From Takashimella koratensis (Eukaryota > Basidiomycota > Tremellomycetes > Trichosporonales > Tetragoniomycetaceae), in the NCBI GenBank assembly GCA_003116875.1, contig BCKT01000001.1, positions 2,351,486 through 2,415,485 of the forward strand: DNA of 64,000 nucleotides. Direction: 5' to 3'. The position numbers and the translations under genes were made by a program. Shown piece after piece: positions 1 through 11,401 of the stretch (the stretch's first letter is position 1; each line of letters opens with the position of its first letter). Below the pieces are notes generated by a model, which was not told the origin of the DNA, ran no database searches, and worked only from the letters and a program-made list of their open reading frames with translations.

Positions 1-307
1 CAGGGGACTAACCCAGCCGCCCACTACTGACTGCTGCCTGGCTATCCTCTGCCTCGCCGCCTCTTCGCCTCCTTTGACGGAATCCATCCTTCACTCGCCA
101 TTGTCTAGATCCGTCGACGCCAGTCTCGCCATTGTCCTCTCCCTCCCTCCTTTCTCCCTCTCCTACACTTACCTCACTCACAAGCGCACCCATTGCCATC
201 CCTTCCCCCCTACTCCCCAACTCCCCAACCCCACTCCCTACTCTGCGTTATATCCCGCCTACTTTCCCCGTCCCACTCTCACTTTCCTCTAGCCGCCAGC
301 TCACCCA

Positions 308-1003
308 ATGACCATTTATTACCGTCGCCTGACCATCCAAGCCGCTCGAACCATGTCCACCGGTCCCAAACCCTCGTCCTCGTCCTCGTCGCAGGGTCCC
401 AAACCCAAACCTGACTCTTCAACCCCTTGGGCATCCCGTTCCCCACCCCCATTCCCAATCACCTACCCTCCTCGTTTCTCTCTCCCTTCAGCGCTCTCTC
501 CACCCTCCTCCGCCCGCTTGCACGCCTCCGCCCCTTCGCCTGCCTCGGACCTTGTTCTACCGCCGTCGCATGTACCCCGCCGGCTCCCGACCCCGCACCC
601 ACATGCCGCCCCAGCGTCGACCGGAACACTCTTGGAGCCCGAAGAGGTCGCGCACGTCTTGTCTGAGCTAGCAGGAGATCTGCCCGCTCAGAGACGGGCG
701 GAACTTGTGCAGCTGTTGTTGAGGCATGTCGGGGTCCAGCAGGGCCGCGCGGCACCTGAGGAAGCCGAGGGACATGGATCAAATTCTGGTATTGGGGCTG
801 AGGCTGGAGAGGGAAAGGGAGAGGGAGTTGAGGTTGGGAAGGCTGGGAAGGCGAAAAGTCATGGTGATGGGGAGAGGAGGAGCCCGAGGCCCTGCGCAAG
901 GGAACGTTTGGCAGGGTGAGAGCAGCGAGAATATACAGCGGAAGGCGAAACAGTGACTGACGTGAACTGTCTCAGTCCCGATTCCGAGCCCATGTACCTG
1001 TAG
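308..1003 (+). CDS. small hypothetical protein, two exons
   Basis: I do not recognise this protein. Exon 1 (308-915) joins exon 2 (976-1003) across a 60-nt intron with GTGAGA donor and CTCAG acceptor. The splice replaces an immediate stop with a short tail ending SEPMYL, giving about 202 residues from the first Met or about 197 from the Met at 353. The N-terminal half is Ser/Pro-rich and low in complexity. A predicted helical stretch near residues 110-145 (LEPEEVAHVL ... RRAELVQLLL) is the only part that looks folded, and a Gly/Lys/Glu-rich linker follows. The Arg-containing first 16 residues (MTIYYRRLTIQAARTM) could act as a mitochondrial presequence, which would favour the 308 start; this is inference. 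It is convergent with the transporter gene at 1389-3133. Confidence 0.5.
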
Positions 1004-1388
1004 CGCCACACCTGTCGAGGAAAGTCTGTCGTCGTCGTCGTCGTCATCGTCGGGACCAGTGCTCAGTGTTCCCTATCCGGTATCCCTTATGATGTATCCC
1101 CTTTGCCCAGACAGTGTAGTACAGAAACAAATGCTATGTAGGGTTCTCAGTCTTCCTACGCTACAGAGAACCTGTACCTCGATTAGACCCAGCATGTGTA
1201 AAGTCAAGCAGAGCAAGTCTATCTTGTTTCCTACCACCACCACCACCACCACCACCACCCTTTCATTCTCCTCACCGGGGTATTGCCACCTCCCACCACC
1301 TCTTTCCCCCTCTCATACCGCCTCTTTGTCTCACCTGCCACGAGACGCTGTGCGATCCACTCACCCCACGCCCCACTCCAGTCCACGT
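1004..1388. other. convergent 3' spacer with trinucleotide repeats
   Basis: This is the presumed 3' UTR and terminator space between two convergent genes. It contains a GTC-rich tract at about 1027-1051 and a run of about nine ACC units at 1233-1259. I see no credible gene. Confidence 0.5.
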
Positions 1389-3133
1389 CTAGACATCGCG
1401 GTACGTACTATTCGCGCTCGTCCGTCTTGACGCGACATGTGGTGCGAGCTGACTAGCTCCACTCTTCCCTATTGACCCCATCTGATCTCCTACCCCATTA
1501 CTCAAACCACCACCCACGCCACCCACGCCCGTCCCCACCGTGCTCCCGCCTGCCGTAGGGATCGGAACAGCCGCATAGGAATAGTGCTCGCCCCGTACCG
1601 TCCGGCCGTCGGCGGGGACAGGAGAAGGCGACCGCGAAATGGGTTGAGATTCTTCGTCTAGTCCACCTTCGTCGGCAAGCTTCTTCTGCTCTTGCTTCAT
1701 ACCGGACACCTAAGAGGCAAGAGGAGAGATCAGCAAGGAGCGGTCGAGAAAAAGACTGTCAGCAAGGGTTGAAGAGGAGGACGGAAACGGAGAAAGGCTT
1801 ACCGCGACCCAGAGAGCGGAGGAGAGGATGATGATTGTGCCGATCATACTAAGCAGCGAAGGGACGGTGTGGAACAGGAAGAGCTCAAGGAGGAGGGAGA
1901 AGAAGAGCTGGGTGTACATTGCCAGCCCAGCTCGTCCGGCCTTCTCTCTTTGCAGCCCAAGGGTGACGAAGACTTGAGCTAGGAAGCCAAAGACCTGTAA
2001 AGGGAGGGTGAGTCAGCGGTTCGGTTGATGGACGAGGCTCTTGGAACAGGATGAAGGACTTACACCGATGAGAATGACGAGGAACATCTCGGTCAAGTTG
2101 GACACCCAAGACGACGGGCCGGGAACGAAAAAGAGGCCACTAGTGAAGTGAGTGTTGAGAATAGAAGATCTCGTTGGATTTGGTGATGGCTTACAATATT
2201 GAACCTGCAGTGCAGAAGATGGCAAAGTAGTTGATCGAGTGCATCGCATGTGCTCGATCACCAATGTACCTGATCGTAGTGTCTGATAAGATAAGGCGTA
2301 GGTGGTCAGCTTGGAAACCGAGCCATCAGGTTCTACTGGCGACGGGACTCACAGGCAGCGGCCGAGAAGAGGACGCAAGAGAAGGCCCAGAAGACGGATA
2401 TGACTCGGAGCGAGTCATCCTCTGGCGTCGGCGATGACGCGAGAAGCTCTTCAGGAGGTATCAACCCCGCGTCCTTTGCGGTATGGCCAAAGATGAAAGG
2501 CGGGCGGGAGATGAGGACAACGCCTGATAGGGAGATGAGACCTGAAACGATCTCTTTCCAGTTTGAGCTCTCGTTGAGTAACAGATACCCGATGACAGCC
2601 GTGACGCTTGGTGTGAGGAAGCCGATGACGACGTTATCGCTGACGCTAAGACCTCGGAGACCTTCGTAGGACGCGAGAAGACCCATGAACCCCATGAGAC
2701 CCCGCCAAGCGAGGAGCCGCCGGACACCTGGCGGACCGAGGATGGGGTTTTTGTCGCCGACATAGAGAAGCGCCGCGATGCCGCAGGCGCCCGTGATACC
2801 CATCCTCACAGCGATGAGCGTGAGGGTTGACATCTTGGTTGTCGTGAGGAGGTACTTGACCGACAAGCCCATGCAGGCGAAGAAGAACTGGGACGCCGCG
2901 ATCAGGCATAGTCCAGAGTTGGCGCGACCAAAAGCGAGGACGGAGGGAGGGATGTAAGGGGAGTATGAGGATGGGTCGAGCAGTTTGAAGCTGCGTGGGG
3001 TGTCGGGTTCGGGATCAGAGAGCGCGGGGATGGACGAGAGGGGCAGGGACATGATGAGTGGGTACAGAGGGTCGTTGGTGGTCGTTACGCGTGTCGCCGT
3101 ATTAACATTGTTCACAACCCAGTGTGAAGGCAA
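1389..3133 (-). CDS. EamA/DMT-superfamily transporter (SLC35G-like)
   Basis: This is a multi-pass membrane protein of the drug/metabolite transporter superfamily, probably in a plasma or internal membrane; the substrate is unknown. Five exons on the minus strand (3133-2353, 2282-2195, 2139-2064, 1994-1803, 1709-1389) join in phase to about 485 residues. The first EamA repeat spans about residues 70-220 (FFACMGLSVK near its start, GFLTPSVTAV further on). The second begins around 240 and contains the conserved TTIRYIG and HSINYF segments created by the first splice. The C-terminal 100 residues are a Gly/Ser-rich cytosolic tail. A start at the Met at 3052 is also possible, since the first 27 residues show no family similarity. 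Family knowledge: fungal relatives such as yeast YMR253C/YPL264C are uncharacterised. Confidence 0.85.
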
Positions 3134-3853
3134 TGGGAGTGTAGAGAGGGAGGGTCAAGGTGTATGAGAGGTAGAGGACAAAGTAGAGATGCATTGTTGA
3201 CACCTGTGGTCCGGGACTGACTCGGACCGACTGCAACGAACAGGTTCCCGAGCTGTGTCAGAAATAATCTCTCACGCGTGTTTGTGTTTGCAATTTACAA
3301 TAATCGTGCTAGTCGGCCGTGTCTTTTACCGGCATCGCACAGGGGCGGGCAATAATGTACAGCGCAGCAGCAGGCGGAGGCTGCAGAATGGTCTAGGGAA
3401 AACTCAAAAGGTGAACAGAAAGAGAGAGGGGCGGGGAGAGAGAGAGAGAGAGAATCCGCGGTGAGAGAGGCCGGGGAGCCGAGGTTCAAGGCAGGAGGAA
3501 TCGTGGCGTCCTGTCAAGGGCAAGCTGACCGTCAACAGGGCCAAGCTCGTAATGTCTGTCTGTACGCAAGCGGGAGCCGGGGCGGAGAAGGAACAGAGCT
3601 GCCGCTGACCCAGACAGACTGACTGAGACCCAAAGCGTAACGCGTAAGGTTGCAGACATCTTGAATGCAGGGTCCACAGGGCGGATACTGAAAACTGAAA
3701 TTTCAGAATCCACGTTGCCTGCTTGCCAATGACCACATCGCAACCTTGTCCTTGTCCTTGTCCTTCTCCTTTCTTCTCATCTACAAATGGTCTCCATGCC
3801 ATCTCATCCTCTCTCCACAATCTCATCCTAGCTTGACCACTAAAACTCTCCAC
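3134..3853. promoter_or_regulatory. divergent promoter interval, transporter / DNAJC11
   Basis: About 720 bp separate two divergently transcribed genes, so both promoters must lie here. A GA dinucleotide tract occurs near 3436-3453, and the last 100 bp before 3854 are C/T-rich on the + strand, as is usual for fungal leaders. No TATA box stands out. No coding signal is seen. Confidence 0.5.
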
Positions 3854-5921
3854 ATGGACGAGCCGGGTCCGTCTACCGCCTACTACCGGCGTTTCGCTGG
3901 GACGTCTTCCGGTCCGATCCGCCCTCCCAGCCCACCTCCCGACCCTCTCCTTCCCCCATCCTCCTTACCCCACCCGGACGGTCCAGCCTCCTCCTCCCAA
4001 CCTTCTGATCAATCGTCGTCGTCCTCCGAGGGCCTCTATGCTATTCTCAACGTCCCCCGAGATGCGGCCGACGCCGAGATCAGAGACCGCTACCGGTCCC
4101 TCGCGGCGGTGTACCACCCCGACAAGCAGCGAGACGAGGCGAGCCGGCTCGCTGCTCATTCACGGTTCACCGAGATTCAGCGCGCTCACGAGGTCCTGAC
4201 CGATCCAGCACGGCGGGCGGTGTACGATCTCTTTGGCGAGGAAGGGCTACGTACCAGTTGGGAGGTAGGACCACGCAACATGACCCCCCGGCAACTCCGA
4301 ACACACTTTGAGAAGCAGTACTACGTGAAGAAACAGCTTGACGCCGAAGCGCTGGTCAAGTCCAAGGGCGACATGTCGGTGGTTCTCGATGCCCGTGCTG
4401 TCTTCCTCCCCCGCTCTTTCTTCCGCCGCCCCGAGTCGGTCTCGCATACACCGCTTGCCCGTATCCAACGTGTCCGCCCAGGTCAGATCCTCATGCGGCA
4501 TTCGTTCGAGACCCCGATTGACGACAAGACGCAGTTCATCTTTGAAGGGACGATGGCCGCGAGGAGTGGGGCAGGCGGAGCAAACGTTGCCGGAACACTG
4601 AGGCACCAATTCTCGCCCCGCTTGTGGGCGCAGTGCACCCAAACTCTACTGTCCCCGCAGGTCAACACTGTCAAGGGTACATTTACGTTTGACGAGAACA
4701 CGTATATCACGGGCACGGCAATCACACAGACGCTTATCGCACCGCCGCGCATGTCGATAACCCTCGGCAGACGGATTTACCCTTTGACCACGAGCTACAT
4801 CAGTGAGTCCGCGGCGATGGAAGCAGAGTGTATGAAGACAAGAACTTGTTGTTCCATGCTAACTCGGTTACCCATAGCGTTTAAATCTGGGTTCTTCGCT
4901 CTCGGTCCGTGGGGCGCGAGCATGCCGCCCGAGATGGCGCGATCAGATTGCTCGGCCCTCTCGTTCGGAGTGACCACGGCTCGACCGAACGGATCCGGGT
5001 GGACGGTCGAGACGACAACGGGTATCGTCGAGAATGGCCTCTCTGCCGACTGGACGACACGTTTTGCTGGCTTGACCATTAAACTCGGCACCTCTCTCGA
5101 CTTGTCAGGCATCAGCGCGTTTGCCGACGCCACCGCCCGAGTCACCGAACACGTCCGTGCCGGCCTCATGCTGCAAGTCCCACTCCGCGGAGGTGTCCAA
5201 CTCCGCGTCAAATTCTCTCGCCTCGGTCAAAAAATCACCGTACCTTTGCTCCTCTCCAACGAATTCAACGCCTACGTTGTCGTCGCAGCGGCTGTGATCC
5301 CGACTGCATCGTATGCGGCTCTGCGTCACTTCTACCTGCTTCCACGGAAACGAAGAAGGGTGGTCGAGCGGATCCGCGAGCTGAGGGAAGAGCACGCAGG
5401 TTGGATCGAGCAGAAACGTGCCGAGGCGACAGATGCGATCGCTCTGATGGAACGATCGGTGACTACCAAGGTTGCAGCGGAAAGAGAGAGCCATGGACTC
5501 GTGATTGTCTCTGCTTACTATGGTCGGGCGGAAGCGTTCACCGCTCGTGGGATGAGAGACGACACGACTGTCAATGGGACTGGGGACGGGACCGTAGCGT
5601 CGCCGACGGTCATCGACGTGACGATCCCAGTCCAGGCACTCGTCCAGTCAAGCAAGCTGTTCATCCCTGGTGGCAGAACGAAATTCAACCTCCTGGGGTT
5701 CTACGATCCCTGTGTCGGCGAGAGCAAGAAGTTGCGAATCCGATATCTATTCAGAGACAGGCTGCACGAGTGCACCGTCGACGACGTCTCGGTCGTTCGT
5801 TGTCCGGTGAAAGGTGGGTCAAGGTTGCTCCCGAGACACAATGTTGTCTCTATAGCCATTGTGGAGGTTTCAATTATGCTGACACTCATCAGCCCATGCT
5901 CTCGACGAGTATCACGGATAG
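3854..5921 (+). CDS. DNAJC11: DNAJC11-family J-domain protein
   Basis: This is a J-domain protein with a C-terminal DUF3395-type region. The family in animals is mitochondrial and associated with MICOS and cristae; the role here is by homology only. Three exons (3854-4802, 4878-5813, 5893-5921) give about 637 residues, against about 560 in human. The N-terminal 50 residues are Pro/Ser-rich. The J domain spans about residues 55-125, with GLYAILNVPR at its start and an intact HPD tripeptide in YHPDK. A beta-rich middle follows, then a helix (RKRRRVVERIREL) and the C-terminal domain. The last intron replaces a readthrough tail with a short exon ending DEYHG. The first intron (75 nt) is a multiple of three without stops, so its retention would still give full-length protein. 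Confidence 0.88.
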
Positions 5922-6132
5922 ATCATTTCGATTTGATCTCACCATTGATTTCTTGTCATCCACCAACGTCACTCACCGCCCCACTGCTACGCGAGACACC
6001 AAGCATCAAACACAGATATGAAACACATTTACTTAATTACATGCTAAGCACAATGCATATCTCCCCCATCCACATGCTAGACTAGCCATTACTCTCGACA
6101 AAGACACTCTCTACAAACTTCTCCCGGCGGCC

Positions 6133-7599
6133 CTATGCAAAGGGCGTCACGCCTTGTTCAATCTGATTCAGCGTGACACTAACTTCAGCGAGTGCACGAA
6201 GCAACCTCGCGTTTTTCGCTGCTTTACTCTCTTTCTCTTTCTCTTTCGGACTATCGTCCCTTGACCGCTTCGTCCCCGCCCCACTTGCCCAAGTCGATGT
6301 GGCGGTGAGAGGGCCGAACCCAGATGCGCCCAGGTCGAGGTCGGCGGTATGTGAGAAGGGCCCTGGGGTAGCCACGTCGCCGTTGGTTTGGCTCCAAGGT
6401 GAGGGCGGGAGTGGGACTGTCCACGGGCTCGAGATCGGGGTCGCACCTGTTGACCTGTATGACACAGCTCCAGAAAGCGGAGGTGATCCAAACGCTTGCG
6501 CAGGATGGTCTACCACCTGCGTAACCTGCTTCTCCAAGGCAAGTTGTGCTTGCGCAGCTTTGGCCTTGGCTTCAGCCGCTTCAGCTGCCGCTGCTGTCGC
6601 CTTGACGGCCGCAGAGGCAGCCGTCGCCACCTTCTCCACAGCCTCATCCAGCAGCTCCTCAAAAGCCGTCGCGATGGCATACACCTTCTTCCTCTCGCTC
6701 CCTCTCGCAGCCGCTGGCGAGTCCTCCCACTCCTCGAGGTCCCAGTCGCTCGCGCCAGCTTCGAGCGTCCCGAACGTGATCAGGCCAAGTACCTGAACCA
6801 GCCGAGAAACGTCGAATGAGGTTGTGGCAGTATGTGTAGCGGCTCGACGGAGAGTTCCTAGCTCGAGCGCGATCTCGTCAAAGTCGTTGAACGGCTCTTG
6901 TGAGAAATAATCAACCAGAAGGTCGGTCGCTTCGTCCAGGCTGAGGCTATCGGATGGCGGAGGCGGGAACAGCGGGAATTTAATCGGCGGGTCGGTACCA
7001 GACCCCCGGTTTCTCGAGCAGCCTACTTTCGCTTCGATCAACGGTTCGAGGCTGTTCAGTACGTCAATCGCTACACGAACAGCAGCGATGGCTACAGAAA
7101 CCTGCATCGATGTCGTCGATCCCACGTGCACAATGTCTGCCGGCCTTGGTCCGCTTGTTTGGCATGTTGCGATCCGCACGAGGTCCACGAGCTTCTCCCA
7201 ACCCGGCCTTATCGAAGCGTTGAGGGCCCCTAGGTCAAGAGTGACAGGGTAACGCCGCATCTTCATATCTCCTCTCACGACCGCCCTGAGCGCTTTCACG
7301 AACCGTTTCGTCAAGTTATCGGCATCTTCGAGCGACACCACCGCGGCGGCTGAGAACTGCTCGACCTGGGATCGAATATCCAGTCGATCGATCACCTCGT
7401 CGAGGGTTTCATCCTCCCACGTAACAATGAGCAGCGGGGTCTTGTACCTGCTCTGCTCGGCCAGCTGGATCGCAGTCTCCATCCTCTCCGCGGCTTCTGC
7501 GGTATTACGGGTGTTTATGCTCGTGGAGAGCGATACTAGCGGAGCCTCGAGAACAATAAGGCCCGTCTCGGTCTCCCCGTCGCCTCCGCTCGACATCCG

Positions 7600-7632
<33 letters not shown>

Positions 7633-10600
7633 TTGCTTGACCGTCGCTGTAAATTCGATTCCATCTTCATCGACGATATCGCCATCTTCCCTGGGCTGAA
7701 ACTTTGACGCCAGCCACTTCCTTGCGTCCGCGGGGGCTGGGGACGTACTCGACCTCGCATCAAGTATGACCGTCTGCCACGTTTCGCTCCAAGCTGATTC
7801 CGCACCTGGTCCATCTCCCATCCCGTAGTTGTTCACTCCCCTTCCCAAAGATCCCGAAACCGACGATAGCCTTTGTCGTTTGAGGATGGGCGCAACGTGT
7901 CGAGCAGTAGCCACGAGGAACGATCCGGGCTCGTACAGCTCATCTTTACTCCTTTCAGCCTGCCTCAATTCGACGTCGAGCTCCATCTCATCCACCTGGT
8001 CTCTCCGCCCATCGAGAGGCAAATCCCACGGATTGGCTGCGACTGTCGATTTTCCTAAACCTAGGCCCATCTTGCTTAGCTGCGCAAAGACATCTTCCCT
8101 CTCCTGCCTTGCCAGCTCCTTCTGCTTGATCGATTCCTGCGTCCACGCTCGCCAGTGCTTCGCAGCACGCGCGACCACCCCACGCACCCGCGTCTCAGCG
8201 ACGATCGCCTCGCGAGTGAGGGTATCGACTTGCTCGTCAAACATAAAATCGGTCAAGAGTCGTGCGAACCGTTCAATCTCGTGTTGCCGTCGATCGCGCG
8301 CGGTCGCGTACGCCTGCGCTGCGAGCTGCTGGCGGACGTATTTCTCAATATCGGGTGAGACAAGCTCGACTATTTGGTCGACAACCTCGCCAACGAGCTG
8401 GTCGCGCAAGGCCGGCACGATTCGACGGAAGACGTCTCGATCGACACGGAGCCGGGTAGGTAAGGCCCGCTTCGAGATTGAGGGGGGCGCGGGAGAAGGT
8501 TGTATTGGTGGGGTTGCTAGTGGTGGTGTGAATCGAGGCGCAGTTGAAGGGGGTGATGGGGTGGACATAGAAGGGTGAGTAAAGAAAGTGGGACGCGAAG
8601 GACCAGCTTCTGCAGGTTGCGAGATCGGATCTGGCGCCGGGCGAGGAGCTTGAGCGGATGTCATCGTTGACGCAAAGGAAAATGGAGGGGGTGTGACGGG
8701 CTTTGAAAGCGTTGTCGGGGTTTGTGGCTTGGATGAGGAGAAAAATGAGGGGATAGGTTGCGGTCGGGGCTGCGATACAGGAGGAGGTGGTTGGATTGGC
8801 GGTTGCGACGGTGTTGGCGCCGATGAAGCCGGTCGTGAGGTCGGTTGAGGAGCAAAGGCCGACACGCCTGGATTAAACGCGAACACAGGTTTCGACGCCG
8901 GGACAGGTTCGGCCTGGACGGGTTTGAACTGCTGCTGGCTTGCCGGAGACGAGATGCGCTGAGGCGGCTGGGAAGGAGCAAATGCCGTCGGTTGTGTGAG
9001 CGGACGAGGTATTGGTTTCACATCATTGACGCTGTAGCCACCGATCGACGTTCCGGCTCGGCCATTTACAATGTCCGCGTAGGAAATGTTTTGGCGCTTG
9101 GCGGTGATGAGTTTCCATCGACGAGTGAATGGCGCATCTCGGTTATCTAGCATTCTCGAGTCAGCAGGGGATTCACAAGGTCTTAGAATCCCGATCGCAA
9201 AAGGACTCTAGCAACACGTTGTGAAAGCAAGTTGCTGTTACTCACCATTGTACGGCGCTCCTAGGTTGATGAGTGCTCCGACGGGCCCTGTGTGGTCCTT
9301 GTACACCTCGAGTTGAAACTTCTGAGCGATCCTGACTGCCTCGGCATCTGGGCTTCGCGAAACTGGTTCCACATCATCCCACGCCGACTCATCCTCCTCT
9401 TGCTCTTCGCAGCCCAACAATTTATCAAGCGTCTCAATCAACACCATCCTCCTCTCTACAATCTGACCCGCGTCGTTGACTCTGATCGGATCCGCTCGGA
9501 GGCGGGGGTACGTCCTCGTCAATGCTCTCAGCGCGCTTCTTCGAACTTCTCGTAGCCGTATCTCCACCAAGCACGCAAGTAGGAAAGGACACGACGAGTC
9601 CCGAAGCAAGCGGACGAAGCGGGTGATTAGATTGGCTCCAAACTCGGCATTGAACTTGCTACCTTCCTTTTGAGAGTCAAAGTTGCGTTGAGCGGATTGT
9701 CGGATCTGCCATGCGAGGCGGACGAGTGGGTGGTCGAGAATTACAGAAGGGAGTTCGGCAGTTGGGATCGAGACGGATTTTTGAGCCAGGTCAAAGATGA
9801 GCATGTACGCTCGAAACTCGGGCTCGTTGGCGCACGGCAAGTCAACTCCCAATTCCTCGCGACGGTCATTGTACTGTTGTCGCAAACTGGTAAAACCTGG
9901 GCACAGGGTCAGCCTCAGTTACCGCCCTCCAACCGCGGACCATCCCCTTCAACTCTCCTCTACCACCTGATCCTAATCCACACTCACATCGCCCTAGTTC
10001 CGCCGAGTCGATGTGCATATCCGTATTCGACCCCGTCTCCTCCTGCAGCTCTCGAAGACACAAGATATGCCACCTCGCGATCCTTTCGTAACTCGCGATA
10101 GCCTCCTCCTGGCCCCAACTGCTCTGCATTGCGAATTCCTTACGGATCGCACGGGTCCGATCACGGATGAAGCCTGCGGAGTAGCCGAGAGCTTTGCGGG
10201 GGGTCGGGGTTGGCGGGTTAACGGCGTTGGGTGAAGGCGGTGGGTTAATCGGCATGATTTGGTTGATCAGGTAGTCGAGAGAGCGCTGATGGGAGAGTTA
10301 GACGTGAGGATTGTGATACGATGTTGGAGGGTGAGGACTTACGACGAGAGCAGCAGGGGTTCGGAGGTCAGAGGGCAAGACCGCAGCTTCTCCGTGGCCC
10401 GCACCTGCGTCTGACCGCGTGTACGCCGTCACAGCTTTGGCATGGTCCATTCTCCTATTCGGCGTCTGCATTCAATCATCAGCCTCAACTCTTCCACCCC
10501 AAACCACCGCGATGCCATTCGAGAGTGTGTTTTCACTTACAGCTTCAAACGGGTGAATCTCTTTGGTATACTCTCTAAATTCGATTTCGTACTCTGAACA

Positions 10601-10969
10601 CATGCCTTCACATGTACCTCTCATATCGACCGCGTCACCCAGCTCGGTCTTGCCGGAAGTGATGAGACCCTGTTTCTCAAACACCTTGCGTTCTCGAGAC
10701 CGCTGTTCTTCGAGCTACTCATGGAGGTCGTATCAGCATGGACCTCCTTCAACTTTGTAAGACTTGTACGCCAGAGGCAAAGGATTTGATCAAGTCTAAT
10801 TCTTTCTCTGGAGGGCAGATATTGACAAAGATAGACATACCTCTTTGTAGCGGTTACCGGGAAGGACATTGTTGAACCTCGCGGCACGCGCAGCGAGACG
10901 ACTTGATTTGACGAGATCATCATCACTGTCCGGGTCGCCGGACCCGAGCGCTGAGAGGTTTGGCGCCAT
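6133..10969 (-). CDS. SAC3: SAC3/GANP-family mRNA export factor
   Basis: This is the scaffold of the TREX-2 complex, which couples transcription to mRNA export at the nuclear pore. Six exons (10969-10841, 10714-10541, 10465-10343, 10285-9988, 9896-9246, 9146-6133) join in phase to 1462 residues. The SAC3/GANP helical region covers about residues 55-420: GTCEGMCSEYE near its start, RSLDYLINQI and KEFAMQSSWG in the middle, then the PCI-like segment (EFRAYMLIFDL, DHPLVRLAWQIR). A Pro/Gln/Ser-rich linker follows (about 485-690). Next comes a helical, charged block around 720-850 that resembles the Sus1/Cdc31-binding region; that is inference. The long C-terminal half contains a run of about eleven Asp (near 7601-7633) and an Ala-rich coiled-coil near 6530-6700. 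It is divergent from the MPP-alpha gene. Confidence 0.92.
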
Positions 10970-11401
10970 CGCGAGAGACTAGGTGTGGATGAAGAGGGCG
11001 AGCAAGACGTGGATGGGAAGGGATCAGGGTAAGAGCAGGAGAGGGGGAGGGGAGGGAGAGAGGCTAGAGGTCTGGCGTCTGATCGCGTCGAGACATATAT
11101 GTGCGATCCTCGGGCGCGACAGTTGAAGACGTGTTTCTGATCTGGTACGTCTATGCTCTGCTCGACGCTCCCTCCCTATGCGTTGCCCGAGTGGTTGTGC
11201 TTTGTGTGGTGGTATGGTGGTGAGGAGACAAAATGACGAATCCAAGTTGTTGTCCATTTCCTCACCTTGGGACGAACCCAGGTCACGTGACATACATCTT
11301 GGCCGCTGTTCCTCGTCTGCGTCTCCTTTTCTCTTCTCACTCTTGTCTCTTCTCACATCCACACCCACACACCTCAACCCTCTCCCCCAACCTCGCCCAG
11401 T
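10970..11401. promoter_or_regulatory. divergent promoter interval, SAC3 / MPP-alpha
   Basis: About 430 bp shared between two divergent housekeeping genes. The sequence just upstream of 11402 is strongly C/T-rich and carries CACACC motifs. No TATA box is evident. Confidence 0.5.

Noticed and set aside
7829..8578. 249-codon plus-strand frame inside SAC3
   Set aside because: Ser/Arg-rich antisense product of the SAC3 coding strand, with no motif.
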